A program made the translations under genes and the position numbers. DNA of 64,000 bases from Anabaena sp. 4-3. GTDB taxonomy: Bacteria; Cyanobacteriota; Cyanobacteriia; Cyanobacteriales; Nostocaceae. This document shows, piece after piece, positions 35,497 through 45,358 of the stretch. The stretch covers positions 1 to 64,000 of the forward strand of contig NZ_LUHJ01000012.1 of the NCBI RefSeq assembly GCF_001597745.1, written 5' to 3'. The notes beneath the pieces were generated by a model. It was not told the DNA's origin and did no database searches. It saw only the letters and a list, made by a program, of their open reading frames with translations. Positions within the stretch are counted from its first letter, which is position 1; the number at the start of each line of letters is the position of its first letter.

Positions 35497-36450
35497 ATGG
35501 CTCATACCATTTCCGACATCCAGACAACTCGCCGTCAAATATCAACTTTAGAAAGACAAAAAAAACTCAAAATCTTGGTAGTTGACGATGAGCCAGATAA
35601 TCTTGACTTGCTTTATCGCACGTTTCGCCGGGATTTTCAAGTCCTCAAAGCTGATAGTGGCATGAATGCCTTGGAAGTCTTGGCTGTGGAAGGGGAAGTA
35701 GCAGTCATTATCTCTGATCAACGGATGCCAGAAATGAAAGGTACGGAATTTCTCAGTAAGACTGTACCCCAGTTTCCCGATACGGTGAGGATAATTCTCA
35801 CAGGATTTACTGACATCGAAGACTTGGTAGAAGCCATTAACGCCGGGCAAGTTTATAAATATATTACAAAGCCTTGGGATCCTGCTGAACTTAAGGCAGT
35901 TGTGCAACGCGCCGCAGAAACTTATGATTTACTTAAGCAAAGAACTGAGGAATTACGCCGCGCCAATGCTCAAATGTCACTGTTGACTGTTTTGGTACAG
36001 GTAACTCAAGCATCCCAAAGTTTAGAAGCAACCCTGACACCAATTGCCACAGCATTTAATCAAAGTTTTGCAGCTGATACCTGTATTTTGCAGCTAGTTG
36101 CAGGTAACGCACTGACTGCAACTCAAGGTAGTTACAGTGAACAAGGTACTGTAGAGAATTGGTTAGAGCAAGATCCACTGACGCAAGCAGCAATAGCCAC
36201 CAATCAAATTCAAGTTTCTTTAAATGTCCCGAAAGACGCTCAATTGGCTGATGTGGCTCATTACCAAGCAAGTGGTATCCAAGCTCATGTAGTTATTCCT
36301 GTCACCTATCGGGATGATATTTTAGGGGTGTTGTCCCTGCAATGGCAAGAACCAATCTGCTTACGCGAAGATGAATTAAACCTGATTCATTTATCAGCGC
36401 AATTGGTAGCGATCGCCCTAGCCAGTAGTCACCCTTATCAAATAAAATAG
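35497..36450 (+). CDS. response regulator with GAF domain
   Basis: 317 residues. The receiver domain (about 24-140) has Asp30/Asp31, phosphorylation site Asp74 (IISDQRMPEMKG), Thr102 and Lys125 (YITKPWDP), all canonical. The linker is helical (AAETYDLLKQRTEELRRAN), and the rest is a GAF domain (about 165-310; TPIATAFNQSFAADTCIL). There is no DNA-binding or enzymatic output, so signalling through protein contacts is likely. It starts at ATG 35497 and is transcribed divergently from raf1; no kinase gene is adjacent. Confidence 0.9.
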   Translation: MAHTISDIQTTRRQISTLERQKKLKILVVDDEPDNLDLLYRTFRRDFQVLKADSGMNALEVLAVEGEVAVIISDQRMPEMKGTEFLSKTVPQFPDTVRIILTGFTDIEDLVEAINAGQVYKYITKPWDPAELKAVVQRAAETYDLLKQRTEELRRANAQMSLLTVLVQVTQASQSLEATLTPIATAFNQSFAADTCILQLVAGNALTATQGSYSEQGTVENWLEQDPLTQAAIATNQIQVSLNVPKDAQLADVAHYQASGIQAHVVIPVTYRDDILGVLSLQWQEPICLREDELNLIHLSAQLVAIALASSHPYQIK

Positions 36451-36517
36451 TCAACCGTCCATAGTCAACAGTCCACAGTTAATAATTAAATAGCTAACGA
36501 CCAGTGACTAATGACTA

Positions 36518-37204
36518 ATGACTAACGATATTCGTGCCATTTTTGACCGTATTGCCCCTGTTTACGACCAATTCAACGATTGGTTAAGTTTAGGACAACA
36601 CCGGATATGGAAAGAAATGGCGATTAAATGGAGTGCGGCTAAACCAGGAGATACCTGCCTAGATTTATGTTGTGGTAGTGGTGATTTAGCCTTCAGTTTA
36701 GCCAGACGTGTCAAAACCGGCAAAGTCTACGGGGTGGACTTTTCACCCCGGCTGCTAGCAATGGCTCAAGAACGTTCTCAAACCCATTACCCTCAATTTG
36801 ACATCTCTTGGGTAGAAGCAGATGTACTAAATTTACCTTTTGATAACAATCAATTTGAGGCGGTGACAATGGGTTACGGTTTAAGAAATGTTACAGATAT
36901 TCGCCGTAGCCTCGAAGAAATACACCGAGTCCTCAAGCCAGGTGCTAAAGCCGCAATTTTAGACTTTCATCGCCCCAAAAACCAGCAATTTCGCGCTTTT
37001 CAGCAGTGGTATTTAGATAATATAGTTGTGCCTATGGCCGAGCGCATGGGGATGAAGGAAGAGTACGCCTACATCACTCCCAGTTTAGATCGCTTTCCTC
37101 AAGGACAAGAACAAGTAGAATTAGCCCATCAAGTCGGTTTCGTCTCTGCCACACACTACCCCATTGCAAACGGTATGATGGGAGTATTGGTAGTTAGTCG
37201 GTAA
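36518..37204 (+). CDS. menG: demethylphylloquinone methyltransferase
   Basis: 228 residues of the UbiE/MenG SAM-dependent methyltransferase family; in cyanobacteria it does the last methylation in phylloquinone synthesis for photosystem I. Motifs are RIAPVYDQFNDWLSLGQHRIWK, the SAM loop LDLCCGSGDLAFSLA (about 49-63), VEADVLNLPFDNNQFEAVTMGYGLRNV and HRVLKPGAKAAILDF. Length is standard. It lies 67 bases after the response-regulator gene. Confidence 0.95.
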   Translation: MTNDIRAIFDRIAPVYDQFNDWLSLGQHRIWKEMAIKWSAAKPGDTCLDLCCGSGDLAFSLARRVKTGKVYGVDFSPRLLAMAQERSQTHYPQFDISWVEADVLNLPFDNNQFEAVTMGYGLRNVTDIRRSLEEIHRVLKPGAKAAILDFHRPKNQQFRAFQQWYLDNIVVPMAERMGMKEEYAYITPSLDRFPQGQEQVELAHQVGFVSATHYPIANGMMGVLVVSR

Positions 37205-37234
37205 TCGGTAATTGGGCATTGGGCATTGGCAATA

Positions 37235-37398
37235 GACAAAGGAGACAAGGGAGACAAGGGAGACAAGGGAAAAATTTTACCCCAGTCCCCATTTCCCAAA
37301 AATTCTTTAATTTTGAATTTTGTACGCCTTTGGCGTTCCCGCAGGGTATGCGTGAATTTTGAATTAATTTGTCCCCAATCCCCAATCCCCAATCCCCA
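37235..37398. repeat. mixed short tandem repeats and MITE-like box
   Basis: Contains four copies of GGAGACAAG (37231-37269), a palindromic box tacgcctttggcgttcccgca...tatgcgtg flanked by ATTTTGAATT (37312-37362), and CCCCAAT repeats. This is a nest of repeat types with no coding content. Confidence 0.8.
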
Positions 37399-37418
37399 TT
37401 ATTAATCCAAAAAAAACT

Positions 37419-38657
37419 GTGGATTGGTCTCATCTTTTATTGTATGTATCTCCCCCTATACTGGGTGGAATTATTGGCTATTTCACCAATGATATAGCCA
37501 TCAAAATGTTATTTCGTCCCTACCGAGCAATTTATATTGCTGGGCGGAGATTGCCATTCACCCCTGGCTTGATTCCTCGCAACCAGGAACGTTTGGCGAA
37601 GAATATTTCTAGTACAATCATGGGGTCACTATTGACACCAGATGAACTGCAAAAACTGGCGCGCAGGTTATTACAAACCGAACGGGTACAGTCAGCAATT
37701 CTCTGGTTGTTACGGCTAGCCATTGACCAAATTAAAACAGATAAAAACCAAAAAAGCACCAAAATTGTCGCCGGGATTCTGCGTGATTTGTTAGGGGAAT
37801 CCTTACCGCGACTTTTGAAAGTTTTGGCAAGACAAGAAGACTTTTTAGAAGCACAAATTAATCAGATTTTTGACCAGATATTACTAGATTTACAACTGAG
37901 TGAAGAACAAGCCACACGCTTGGCTGATTGGTTTTTAGAAGTAGTTTTACCGCCAGATACTTTACGTCAAACAATTGTAGACTTTTTAACGGATAACACA
38001 ATTCAAATTGTTGACGAAACCTTTCGCGAAAAAACCAGTGGTACTTATTGGGTAGTAGCAAATCTGTTTGGTTTGCGGAACACACTCACCAGGCTGAGAA
38101 CTTTTTGCTTAGATGAAAAAGAATTAACTAATGCCCGGTTACAGGAATTAATTAAAGATTTGCAGTTGCGCGATCGCCTCAAGAAAATTTTGCAAAACTT
38201 ATCACTGCAAAATTTACCAGTTGGTACAGTTCGTCAACTGCGAAAAACTACACGCGAAACCGTCCGCCAGTATATTCAAACCAGTGGCGGCGATTTACTA
38301 CACAACTTAACTGAGTCTGTTAATTGGGATAATATCGCTAAACTACTCCTAAATCGCCTGAGAAATTCCCCGGCACTGATAAACTCTTTAGAAGTTGTCA
38401 GTAAAGAATTAGCACTGATTTTAGAGCGATATTTAGAAAAGGATTTAGAAGCTATTGTAGCCCAGGTAATTCCGATTTTATCTATTGATCAAGTAATTGT
38501 TGACCGTGTAAAATCAACATCGCCGGCTGATTTAGAAGCGGCAATTGAGGGAATTGTGAAAAATGAATTACAGGCAATTGTCACCTTGGGGGGAATATTA
38601 GGTTTTATTGTCGGTTTATTCCAAACAGGTTTCTTATTTTTTACTCAACAGTGGTAA
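37419..38657 (+). CDS. DUF445 family membrane-associated protein
   Basis: 412 residues starting with GTG at 37419. The N-terminal segment ([56 protein letters not shown]) is the DUF445 signature, similar to YheB of Bacillus. The long middle is helical and the C-terminus has a membrane segment ([23 protein letters not shown]). The topology suggests both ends in the membrane with a large soluble helical domain. Function is unknown. Confidence 0.88.
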   Translation: MDWSHLLLYVSPPILGGIIGYFTNDIAIKMLFRPYRAIYIAGRRLPFTPGLIPRNQERLAKNISSTIMGSLLTPDELQKLARRLLQTERVQSAILWLLRLAIDQIKTDKNQKSTKIVAGILRDLLGESLPRLLKVLARQEDFLEAQINQIFDQILLDLQLSEEQATRLADWFLEVVLPPDTLRQTIVDFLTDNTIQIVDETFREKTSGTYWVVANLFGLRNTLTRLRTFCLDEKELTNARLQELIKDLQLRDRLKKILQNLSLQNLPVGTVRQLRKTTRETVRQYIQTSGGDLLHNLTESVNWDNIAKLLLNRLRNSPALINSLEVVSKELALILERYLEKDLEAIVAQVIPILSIDQVIVDRVKSTSPADLEAAIEGIVKNELQAIVTLGGILGFIVGLFQTGFLFFTQQW

Positions 38658-38687
38658 GTAGTTACACAGCAAATTTTTGTAGGGTGG

Positions 38688-38775
38688 GCATGGCTTGCAA
38701 GTTGCTCAACACCTTAATTTTAGGTTGTTGGGTGTGCATCGCCTATTCTCATTGAGAATGGTGCAAGTTAGGAGT
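38688..38775. repeat. MITE-like element, reversed copy
   Basis: gtagggtgggcatggcttgcaag ... ttgggtgtgcatcgcc, then tctcattgagaatggtgcaag, the reverse of the element at 10889-11017. A further GGTGCGTC-type element follows at about 38800-38862. Confidence 0.65.
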
Positions 38776-38880
38776 TTATTGTTTGAGAGAGTAGGAATTA
38801 GCCGTAACGCACCAATAAATAAATACGGTGCATGACGCGCTGCTTTAACGCACCCTACAATTTAAGGTTTACTTGCTAAA

Positions 38881-40362
38881 TCATCTCTTAACAGAATGAA
38901 ATCTATTTTTCATGATGGAATTAATAGCTGTGTAATTTGTTCTATAATCTGGCAGTATTTCTTGAGCCTGTTTATAAACAAAACTACTGCTAGGAATCGC
39001 TTCTAATAGGTTAATTGATTTCTGCAATTTATCTCTTGATTGTTGCCACGCTAATAAAGAATTAGACGAAGTTTCCATAAAGAAATTAGCTTCAGTGGCT
39101 AACTTTTTTGCTTTTTCTAAGTTGGCTACAGCTTGCTTTTCCTTGGCGGCTCTTTTTTCGATGGTACGATAATTGAGACGATAAATAATTAGTCTTTCTT
39201 GGGCTTGTGCAAATACAGATGTGCCTTCAGGAACACTTTCTAAGAGTGTAGTTGCCTGTTGCCATTTAGATGCTGCTTGTTGCCAAACTGTGAGAGGATG
39301 AGGGGGTTTTTGAACTAGAGAAGAAGCTTCCATCCCCAGTTTTAAAGCAGATTTAAAGTTGCTGACAGCGATACTTTCTTGATTGAGATTGAGACTCAAT
39401 GCTTGATTGTGGATAAATTTATCTTGGATGAGCCAACCACCAACGCCTAAGACAGCCAAACTACAAGCCATCACCAGAATTTTATTAACCATCGCTGCTG
39501 CAAAATTATCCTTTCTGCTTTTTGTGCGATAATTGATAACTCTTGATTGCTGGTTTTTAGGCTGCTGCTTTGTCTTCTGACTCTCTTTTATTTGCGCCGC
39601 AAGTTCAGCAATTTTCTGTTGCAATTTTTCACAATCATTGAGAATATCTGTCAATTCACTAAATTGATGTTTACTAGAAATAATTAATTCATGAGCATCA
39701 TCTAACCATTCTATGGCAAAGCCTGATTGACCACAGAATGATGATAATGCTAGCATTATGGTTAAAAAGTTGTGACTATTTTTAATAGTGTCAACAACAT
39801 AATCAAGTCGCTTTTTTACTTGGGATAATTCTTCATTAAGATGATTAACCTGTTGCTTTAACAAGGGTTTATTGCTGGATATATGATTTACTGTCTCTTG
39901 AATTTGAATTAATAAACTGGGATGTTGAATGTTGAAATTAATTTGTTGCACTAAATCAGCATCACCTAAAATATCTGCGGCGATCGCCTGTAACAAATCA
40001 CCCCATTCCAACCAAGAATTTATTTTTGATTTTAGATGAAATAAAGAGATTTCTGTGGCGGGATTGCCAAACTTTTCGGCAATTAAGTTAGGGTTGCCAG
40101 TAATAGCAGGATTGACTGCTAAAATACTGGGTATCATCAACCCTGTCATTTGATGCTGTGCAGGTAGCGTCTTGATAGCAACACTTTTACTAGCTACAAG
40201 ACTAAAATTTTGAGTAATCGCTTGTTGAATTTGTCGTAGTTGTTCCTGAGCATTATTGATCAGGATAACCTGTTGCATAATTTCTTGAGAAGTGCCAATA
40301 GTCAGTTTGAGATTATAAACAATTGTTGGCAGTTGATTAATCAATTTTTCTAAGTCAGACAT
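38881..40362 (-). CDS. coiled-coil, single-pass protein with tandem repeats, unknown
   Basis: 493 residues. Residues 1-285 are helical with coiled coils (VNHLNEELSQVKKRLDYVVDTI; LNDCEKLQQKIAELAAQIKESQ), then a basic stretch and one membrane segment (MACSLAVLGVGGWLIQ, about 316-332). The outer part has two tandem copies of about 70 residues: PLTVWQQAASKWQQATTLLESVPEGTSVFAQAQERL..YRLNY and SLLAWQQSRDKLQKSINLLEAIPSSSFVYKQAQEIL..YRTNY. This W-x-x-A...L..IP...Y..A repeat occurs in other cyanobacterial membrane proteins. The function is unknown. Confidence 0.75.
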   Translation of the reverse strand: MSDLEKLINQLPTIVYNLKLTIGTSQEIMQQVILINNAQEQLRQIQQAITQNFSLVASKSVAIKTLPAQHQMTGLMIPSILAVNPAITGNPNLIAEKFGNPATEISLFHLKSKINSWLEWGDLLQAIAADILGDADLVQQINFNIQHPSLLIQIQETVNHISSNKPLLKQQVNHLNEELSQVKKRLDYVVDTIKNSHNFLTIMLALSSFCGQSGFAIEWLDDAHELIISSKHQFSELTDILNDCEKLQQKIAELAAQIKESQKTKQQPKNQQSRVINYRTKSRKDNFAAAMVNKILVMACSLAVLGVGGWLIQDKFIHNQALSLNLNQESIAVSNFKSALKLGMEASSLVQKPPHPLTVWQQAASKWQQATTLLESVPEGTSVFAQAQERLIIYRLNYRTIEKRAAKEKQAVANLEKAKKLATEANFFMETSSNSLLAWQQSRDKLQKSINLLEAIPSSSFVYKQAQEILPDYRTNYTAINSIMKNRFHSVKR

Positions 40363-40715
40363 AAATATCTCGTGAGGATTTAGCGAAAGTTTATGTAATT
40401 AACTGGAAAATACAGGGGCTGAGGCTAGAAACTAGATAAGAGAGATTTTCCAGGCTAGGTTGAGAGAAAGACAGATTGAGAAAGCAAACCTGTTATTAAT
40501 ATTCACAAATGACTTGAGAAAACCGGAAAACGCCTGTGTTATAGATAACTTACCCGTGAAAGTCCAAAAAATCACAGCCAGGAAGTCATAAATCAAGCAA
40601 ACAACAGATTTATAGTTCCCGGACACTTTGCTAAAGTAACAAGTCCTATTTTTCAGAAAATGGGACATGGGTAACAGATATCGGGAAATTACCTTGTCTT
40701 CAATCCCCAAACCTT
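40363..40715. other. intergenic, 353 bases
   Basis: Divergent promoter region between the coiled-coil membrane protein and the amidase. A 92-codon minus-strand frame fills much of it but lacks a ribosome site and has an odd, Phe/Ser-rich composition. I see no repeat, RNA or riboswitch. Confidence 0.45.
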
Positions 40716-42110
40716 ATGAATGAAACTGATTTAGCTTTTACCCCTGCCTTAGAGTTGGCGCAATTAATTCGTCGCCGGGAAATCTCACCGTTAGAATTGG
40801 TGGAAATATATTTAAACCGGATTGAGCGTTTAAATCCGCAGTTAGGCAGTTATTTTACAGTTGCAGCAGATTTAGCACTTGCAGATGCTACAGCCAAAAC
40901 AGAATTACTCACAACGGCGACTGAACTACCACCATTTTTTGGTGTACCAATTTCGGTTAAAGACCTCAACGCTGTAGCGGGTATAACTTGTACCTATGGG
41001 AGTCCGGCGTTATTGAACAACATCCCAGACTGTGATGATGGAGTTGTCACACGCATCAAACAAGCTGGATTTATTATTCTCGGTAAAACAGCCACCTCCG
41101 AACTAGGTTCATTTCCTTACACAGAACCAACGGGATTTCCCCCAGCCAGAAATCCTTGGAATTTAGAATACACCCCAGGTGGTTCTAGTGGTGGTGCAGC
41201 TGCGGCAGTCGCCGCCGGATTATGTGCGATCGCCCAAGGTTCGGACGGTGGTGGTTCAATTCGGGGGCCTGCGGCTTGTTGTGGATTGGTGGGCATTAAG
41301 CCATCACGAGGCAGAGTCAGTGACGCACCAGTAGGCGATCGCCTCGCCGGAATTGCTGCCAATGGCCCGATTGCCCGTACTGTTGCTGATGCGGCTGCTA
41401 TGTTAGACAGTATCTCTGGCTACATCACAGGTGATCCCTACTGGCTACCCAATCCAGAACCGTCATTTTTAACAGCTGCACAAACCCCACCAAATAGTTT
41501 GCGAGTTGCCTTTGCTACCGATATACCCCCCTTGGGTCAAGCAGATGCTAACTGTCAGCAAGCTGTTTTGCATACAGTGAAGTTACTAGAAGCGAATGGT
41601 CATCAAGTTACAGAAACAAGTCTTGATTTTAGTGCGTTAGTCGAACCATTTCAAATTGTCTGGCAATCTGGAATAGCTGGTTCTGGTATCCCACCAGAGG
41701 TATTACAGCCTGTGAACCGTTGGCTATTGGCGCGGGTGGGTAGCGTGGGTGAATACGTCCAAGCAGTGTATAAAATGCAGATAGTTGCTCGGCAAATCTT
41801 AGCATTTTTTGATACTGTGGATGTGTTAGTATTACCCGTATATTTACACTCACCGATTCGAGTCGGGGAATGGGCTAATTTAAGTCCTGAAGATACATTC
41901 CAACAAATTATTAATTGGGTTGCTCCTTGTCCACCAGCCAACGCTACCGGACAACCAGCGATCGCTTTACCTGTAGGTTTTGATAGCAACGGTTTACCCA
42001 TGAGTGTACAGCTAATTGGTAAACCCGCCGCAGAAGCCACCATCATCAGCCTCGCCGCCCAGCTAGAAGCCGCTAACCCTTGGATTTATCGCCGTCCAGC
42101 CTTGTCCTGA
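40716..42110 (+). CDS. amidase (amidase signature family)
   Basis: 464 residues of the amidase-signature serine hydrolases. The Ser-cisSer-Lys triad is visible: Lys82 (PISVKDLNAV), Ser157 in GGSSGGAAAAVAAG (155-168), and Ser181 in GSDGGGSIRGPAACCGLVGIKPSRGRV. Spacing 157-181 is 24 residues as in the family. It is distinct from GatA, lacking GatA's Thr-tRNA-related C-terminal signature, so a free amidase is more likely. The substrate is unknown; no gatB or gatC lies nearby. Confidence 0.9.
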   Translation: MNETDLAFTPALELAQLIRRREISPLELVEIYLNRIERLNPQLGSYFTVAADLALADATAKTELLTTATELPPFFGVPISVKDLNAVAGITCTYGSPALLNNIPDCDDGVVTRIKQAGFIILGKTATSELGSFPYTEPTGFPPARNPWNLEYTPGGSSGGAAAAVAAGLCAIAQGSDGGGSIRGPAACCGLVGIKPSRGRVSDAPVGDRLAGIAANGPIARTVADAAAMLDSISGYITGDPYWLPNPEPSFLTAAQTPPNSLRVAFATDIPPLGQADANCQQAVLHTVKLLEANGHQVTETSLDFSALVEPFQIVWQSGIAGSGIPPEVLQPVNRWLLARVGSVGEYVQAVYKMQIVARQILAFFDTVDVLVLPVYLHSPIRVGEWANLSPEDTFQQIINWVAPCPPANATGQPAIALPVGFDSNGLPMSVQLIGKPAAEATIISLAAQLEAANPWIYRRPALS

Positions 42111-42463
42111 TTTAAACACCAATCCCCATAGGTGGGCAATCCTCATAATTTGCTTAAAAGCTTATTTTTAGCTTGTCGGCATTGCCCACCTGATGATGAT
42201 TGAGTGCAATATATAGTATTGTAATATACTAAAAATACTAATATTACTTAATTTTACAAGTTTTGATTAAAAAAGTTGGATTACTACCCATACTTGTGAA
42301 CTATAAGCTAGTTAAAGCTTGTTTATATTTTTTGAGTAGTTGAGTGTTAATCGTGACGTATTTGCCACGAATATCCCAGTTTTGGCTTGATTTGGTCTTG
42401 ATTTTTGTTTAAGTCCCGTTAACTTGTGCATCTTTCCACATTAAGGGTAGATGGCTGACCTGG
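42111..42463. other. intergenic, 353 bases
   Basis: Contains a palindromic copy of the TGGGCATTGC element (taggtgggcaatcc ... ggcattgcccacctgatg, 42130-42197). The remaining 260 bases are AT-rich and carry no recognised feature except being upstream of the lipoprotein/diguanylate cyclase pair. Confidence 0.5.
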
Positions 42464-43462
42464 ATGAATTTTACGCAGTCTATGTTAAAAATACTCAAAT
42501 ATCTTAGTATCTGTTTCATTACTACCTGTTTGCTATTCGCTTGTCATGCTTCGACACCAACGAAACTCAAACACCCTCCCTTGAAAATACTAGCTGGATA
42601 TTTTGTTGGGGAGTATCCAGCCATCATTGCTCAAGAAAAAGGATTCTTCAAAGCCCAAGGCGTAGATGTGGAACTAATTCATAAACAGGATATACAATTG
42701 ATACAAGCAAATGCCAGTGCGGGTAAGTATGATGGGGGTATAGCTTCTTTGGGAAGTTTTATCATGTTGAGTGCCACAGATCCAGAGATACAAGCCGTGA
42801 TGGTTGTAAATGAATCAACAGGAGCAGATGTAGTAGTCGCCCAATCAGAAGTTAAAACCATTGCTGACTTGAAAGGTAAAAAGCTGGGTGCAAATCTAGG
42901 CGGTTTTAGCGAAGTTTTCGTGACTGAGATGTTGAAAAAAGCTAACTTAACCAGCGACGATGTGAACTTGGTTAAATTAGAGGCTTCAGAAATTCCTCAA
43001 AGTCTCAAAAATAATGTTATTCAAGCCGGACACACTTGGCAACCGCATCTTTCTGAAGCTGTGAAATCAGGGGGACGTATTTTATTTACCAGCAAACAAA
43101 CCCCTGGCTTGATTTTAGATGTGATTGGCTTTCGCAAAGAGATAACCCGCGCTCGCCCCGAAGATGTTCGTGCATTTGTGCGGGCATGGCTGCAAGCAGT
43201 AAACTACTGGAAAGCAAATATTCAGGAAGGAAACGCTATCATCAGCAAAGTGTTAAAAATTCCTAGCAATACAATCTCTCTGGAGGGTATAAACCTCACT
43301 AATTTAGCAGAAAATCAAAAATTCTTTCAATCTAGTAACCCTAACTCCGTCTACAAAACGGCCAAGATATATGCAGACTTTTTTATTCGCGCTGGAAACA
43401 TAACGCGCCTTCCTGAGTTAGAAAGTTTGTTCAATTCTTCTTTCTTGAACCCTCCCTCCTAG
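42464..43462 (+). CDS. substrate-binding lipoprotein (SsuA/NMT1-like)
   Basis: 332 residues. The N-terminal signal ends with a lipobox (LLFAC, Cys27), so it is a membrane-anchored periplasmic lipoprotein. The rest is a type-2 periplasmic binding protein of the NitT/TauT/SsuA class (KILAGYFVGEYPAIIAQEKGFFKAQGVDVELI; KTIADLKGKKLGANLGGFSEVFVTEML). No permease or ATPase gene is adjacent. Instead it is followed after 9 bases by a diguanylate cyclase, so it probably serves as a ligand sensor for signalling. The ligand is unknown. Confidence 0.88.
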   Translation: MNFTQSMLKILKYLSICFITTCLLFACHASTPTKLKHPPLKILAGYFVGEYPAIIAQEKGFFKAQGVDVELIHKQDIQLIQANASAGKYDGGIASLGSFIMLSATDPEIQAVMVVNESTGADVVVAQSEVKTIADLKGKKLGANLGGFSEVFVTEMLKKANLTSDDVNLVKLEASEIPQSLKNNVIQAGHTWQPHLSEAVKSGGRILFTSKQTPGLILDVIGFRKEITRARPEDVRAFVRAWLQAVNYWKANIQEGNAIISKVLKIPSNTISLEGINLTNLAENQKFFQSSNPNSVYKTAKIYADFFIRAGNITRLPELESLFNSSFLNPPS

Positions 43463-43471
43463 TATAAAGTT

Positions 43472-45259
43472 ATGCAGCAGACTTTTTTGGGTGGAATTCG
43501 TAGCAAGTTGATCGCCTCATTTCTAATTGTTGCTTTAATTCCGTTGCTGTTATTGGCATCTATTAACAAACAGACAACAGAAAACGCACTTACTAAAAAT
43601 GCAAAACAGGCTTTATCTGCGGCGGCTAAGGAAACAACTAACAAAATAGATGCTTTTATTGATGCCAATCTCAATGCTGTGCGCGTAGAGGCAATTTTAC
43701 CAGGTTTGGCACGTTACCTTAGCCTCACTCCACAACAGCGAAATGATAGCCCCGAAATGCAATTTGCAACACAAACATTAAGCCGTCTTAGTCGCAAAGA
43801 TATGCTCAACATTCTCTCATACTCCTTGCTCGATTTAAACGGGAAAAATGTATTGGATACAGAGAAATCGAATATTGGCAAAGACGAATCAGCCGCAGAT
43901 TATTTTCAACAACCACTGCAAACAGGCTTATCTTTTGTTTCTAGCATGAAGCTATCGTCAACAATTCCTGATCTGGTTACTCTCTTTTTTAGTAGTCCAG
44001 TTCGCAATGCCAAGGGCGATATATTGGGTATATTGCGAGTTTCCTATAATGCTACTGTTGTGCAGCAATTAGTAACTAGAGAAACTGAAAAGGTTGGGAC
44101 TAAATCCTTTGCTATTCTTTTGGATAAAAATAATATTTATTTAGCCCATAGTACAGCACCCGAACTACTTTTTAAATCAATTGTGCCTCTGCCTTTGGCT
44201 GTTGTAAATCAACTGCAAAAAGAAGATCGCTTGCCTAATTCTCCTGTTAAAGAATTGGCAACTAACGAGTTTAAACTTAAGCAAGCATTGGATGATAAAC
44301 AATCATATTTAATTACATCTTTGTCATCAACAGGTAATCAGGTAAATCTGATTGCGATCGCTCGGTTAAAATATAAACCTTGGTCTGTGTTATTTGCACA
44401 ACCCCTTAGTGTTGCCCTAGCACCTGTAGAAAAGCAAATTCATGATGCAATGTTTCTCTTGGCAATTATCGCTTCAGTAGTGACAATTATCGCTTTTGCT
44501 ATTGGGCAACTGCTAACAAAGCCAATAATTTACCTTACAAATATAGTGTCCCAGTTTACCGCAGGTAATTTAGATATCCGCGCCAAAGTTGGTTCAAAAG
44601 ATGAAATAGGTCAACTTGCAAGATCGTTTAACGACATGGCACTTGAATTACAAATATCTTTGGAAACTTTGGAACAAAGGGTACAACAGAGAACAGCAGA
44701 GTTAGTAATTGCAAATCAGAAACTAGAACAACTGGTAAATCTCGATGGTTTGACTCAAGTGGCTAACCGTCGCTGCTTCGATGAACGACTGCAAGCAGAA
44801 TGGACCCGCCTTGCACGAGAACAACAACCCCTAGCACTGATTTTATTTGATGTTGATAAATTTAAAAATTATAACGACTATTATGGTCATCTTGGAGGCG
44901 ATGATTGTCTAGTCAGAGTAGCTCAAACAGTGCAACAAAAAGTTTATCGTCCTGCTGATCTCGTAGCGCGTTACGGTGGAGAGGAATTTTCCATACTCCT
45001 TCCTAATACTGACTTAACAGCAGCAATTAAAGTCGCACAAAATATTCAGCAAGCAATTCACGATCTAGCCCTTCCCCATGCAAAATCTGATGTCAAGGAT
45101 ATCGTTACCGTTAGTATGGGAATTTGCTCACTCATACCTTCTTTGGACATAAAGCCAGATACACTCATTAGTTCAGCAGACCAAGCATTGTACCATGCCA
45201 AACAACAGGGGCGCGATCGCTATTGTTACTCATCAGATGAGAATTCAATTAACAGGTGA
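43472..45259 (+). CDS. diguanylate cyclase with periplasmic sensor and HAMP
   Basis: 595 residues. TM1 (about 14-33), a large periplasmic sensor (about 34-325, dCache-like), TM2 (FLLAIIASVVTIIAFAIGQLL), a HAMP domain (LTKPIIYLTNIVSQFTAGNLDIRA), a coiled coil and a GGDEF domain. The active-site motif is GGEEF (502-506), and an RxxD inhibitory site (RPAD) sits five residues before, so product inhibition by c-di-GMP is expected. It lies 9 bases after the binding-protein gene, so the two are co-transcribed. An SBP docking on the sensor domain is inferred. Confidence 0.92.
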   Translation: MQQTFLGGIRSKLIASFLIVALIPLLLLASINKQTTENALTKNAKQALSAAAKETTNKIDAFIDANLNAVRVEAILPGLARYLSLTPQQRNDSPEMQFATQTLSRLSRKDMLNILSYSLLDLNGKNVLDTEKSNIGKDESAADYFQQPLQTGLSFVSSMKLSSTIPDLVTLFFSSPVRNAKGDILGILRVSYNATVVQQLVTRETEKVGTKSFAILLDKNNIYLAHSTAPELLFKSIVPLPLAVVNQLQKEDRLPNSPVKELATNEFKLKQALDDKQSYLITSLSSTGNQVNLIAIARLKYKPWSVLFAQPLSVALAPVEKQIHDAMFLLAIIASVVTIIAFAIGQLLTKPIIYLTNIVSQFTAGNLDIRAKVGSKDEIGQLARSFNDMALELQISLETLEQRVQQRTAELVIANQKLEQLVNLDGLTQVANRRCFDERLQAEWTRLAREQQPLALILFDVDKFKNYNDYYGHLGGDDCLVRVAQTVQQKVYRPADLVARYGGEEFSILLPNTDLTAAIKVAQNIQQAIHDLALPHAKSDVKDIVTVSMGICSLIPSLDIKPDTLISSADQALYHAKQQGRDRYCYSSDENSINR

Positions 45260-45358
45260 GGAGCGATCGCTCACCCAAGTCCCATGACTCTACATACGCT
45301 GGATGACACACTCCGGTAAACTTCTGATTATTCGGGATATATGGTTTAATCCAGCTTT

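Noticed and set aside
40432-40710. 92-codon minus-strand frame before the coiled-coil gene
   Set aside because: No ribosome site, Phe/Ser/Leu-rich sequence without recognisable structure, overlaps the expected divergent promoters.
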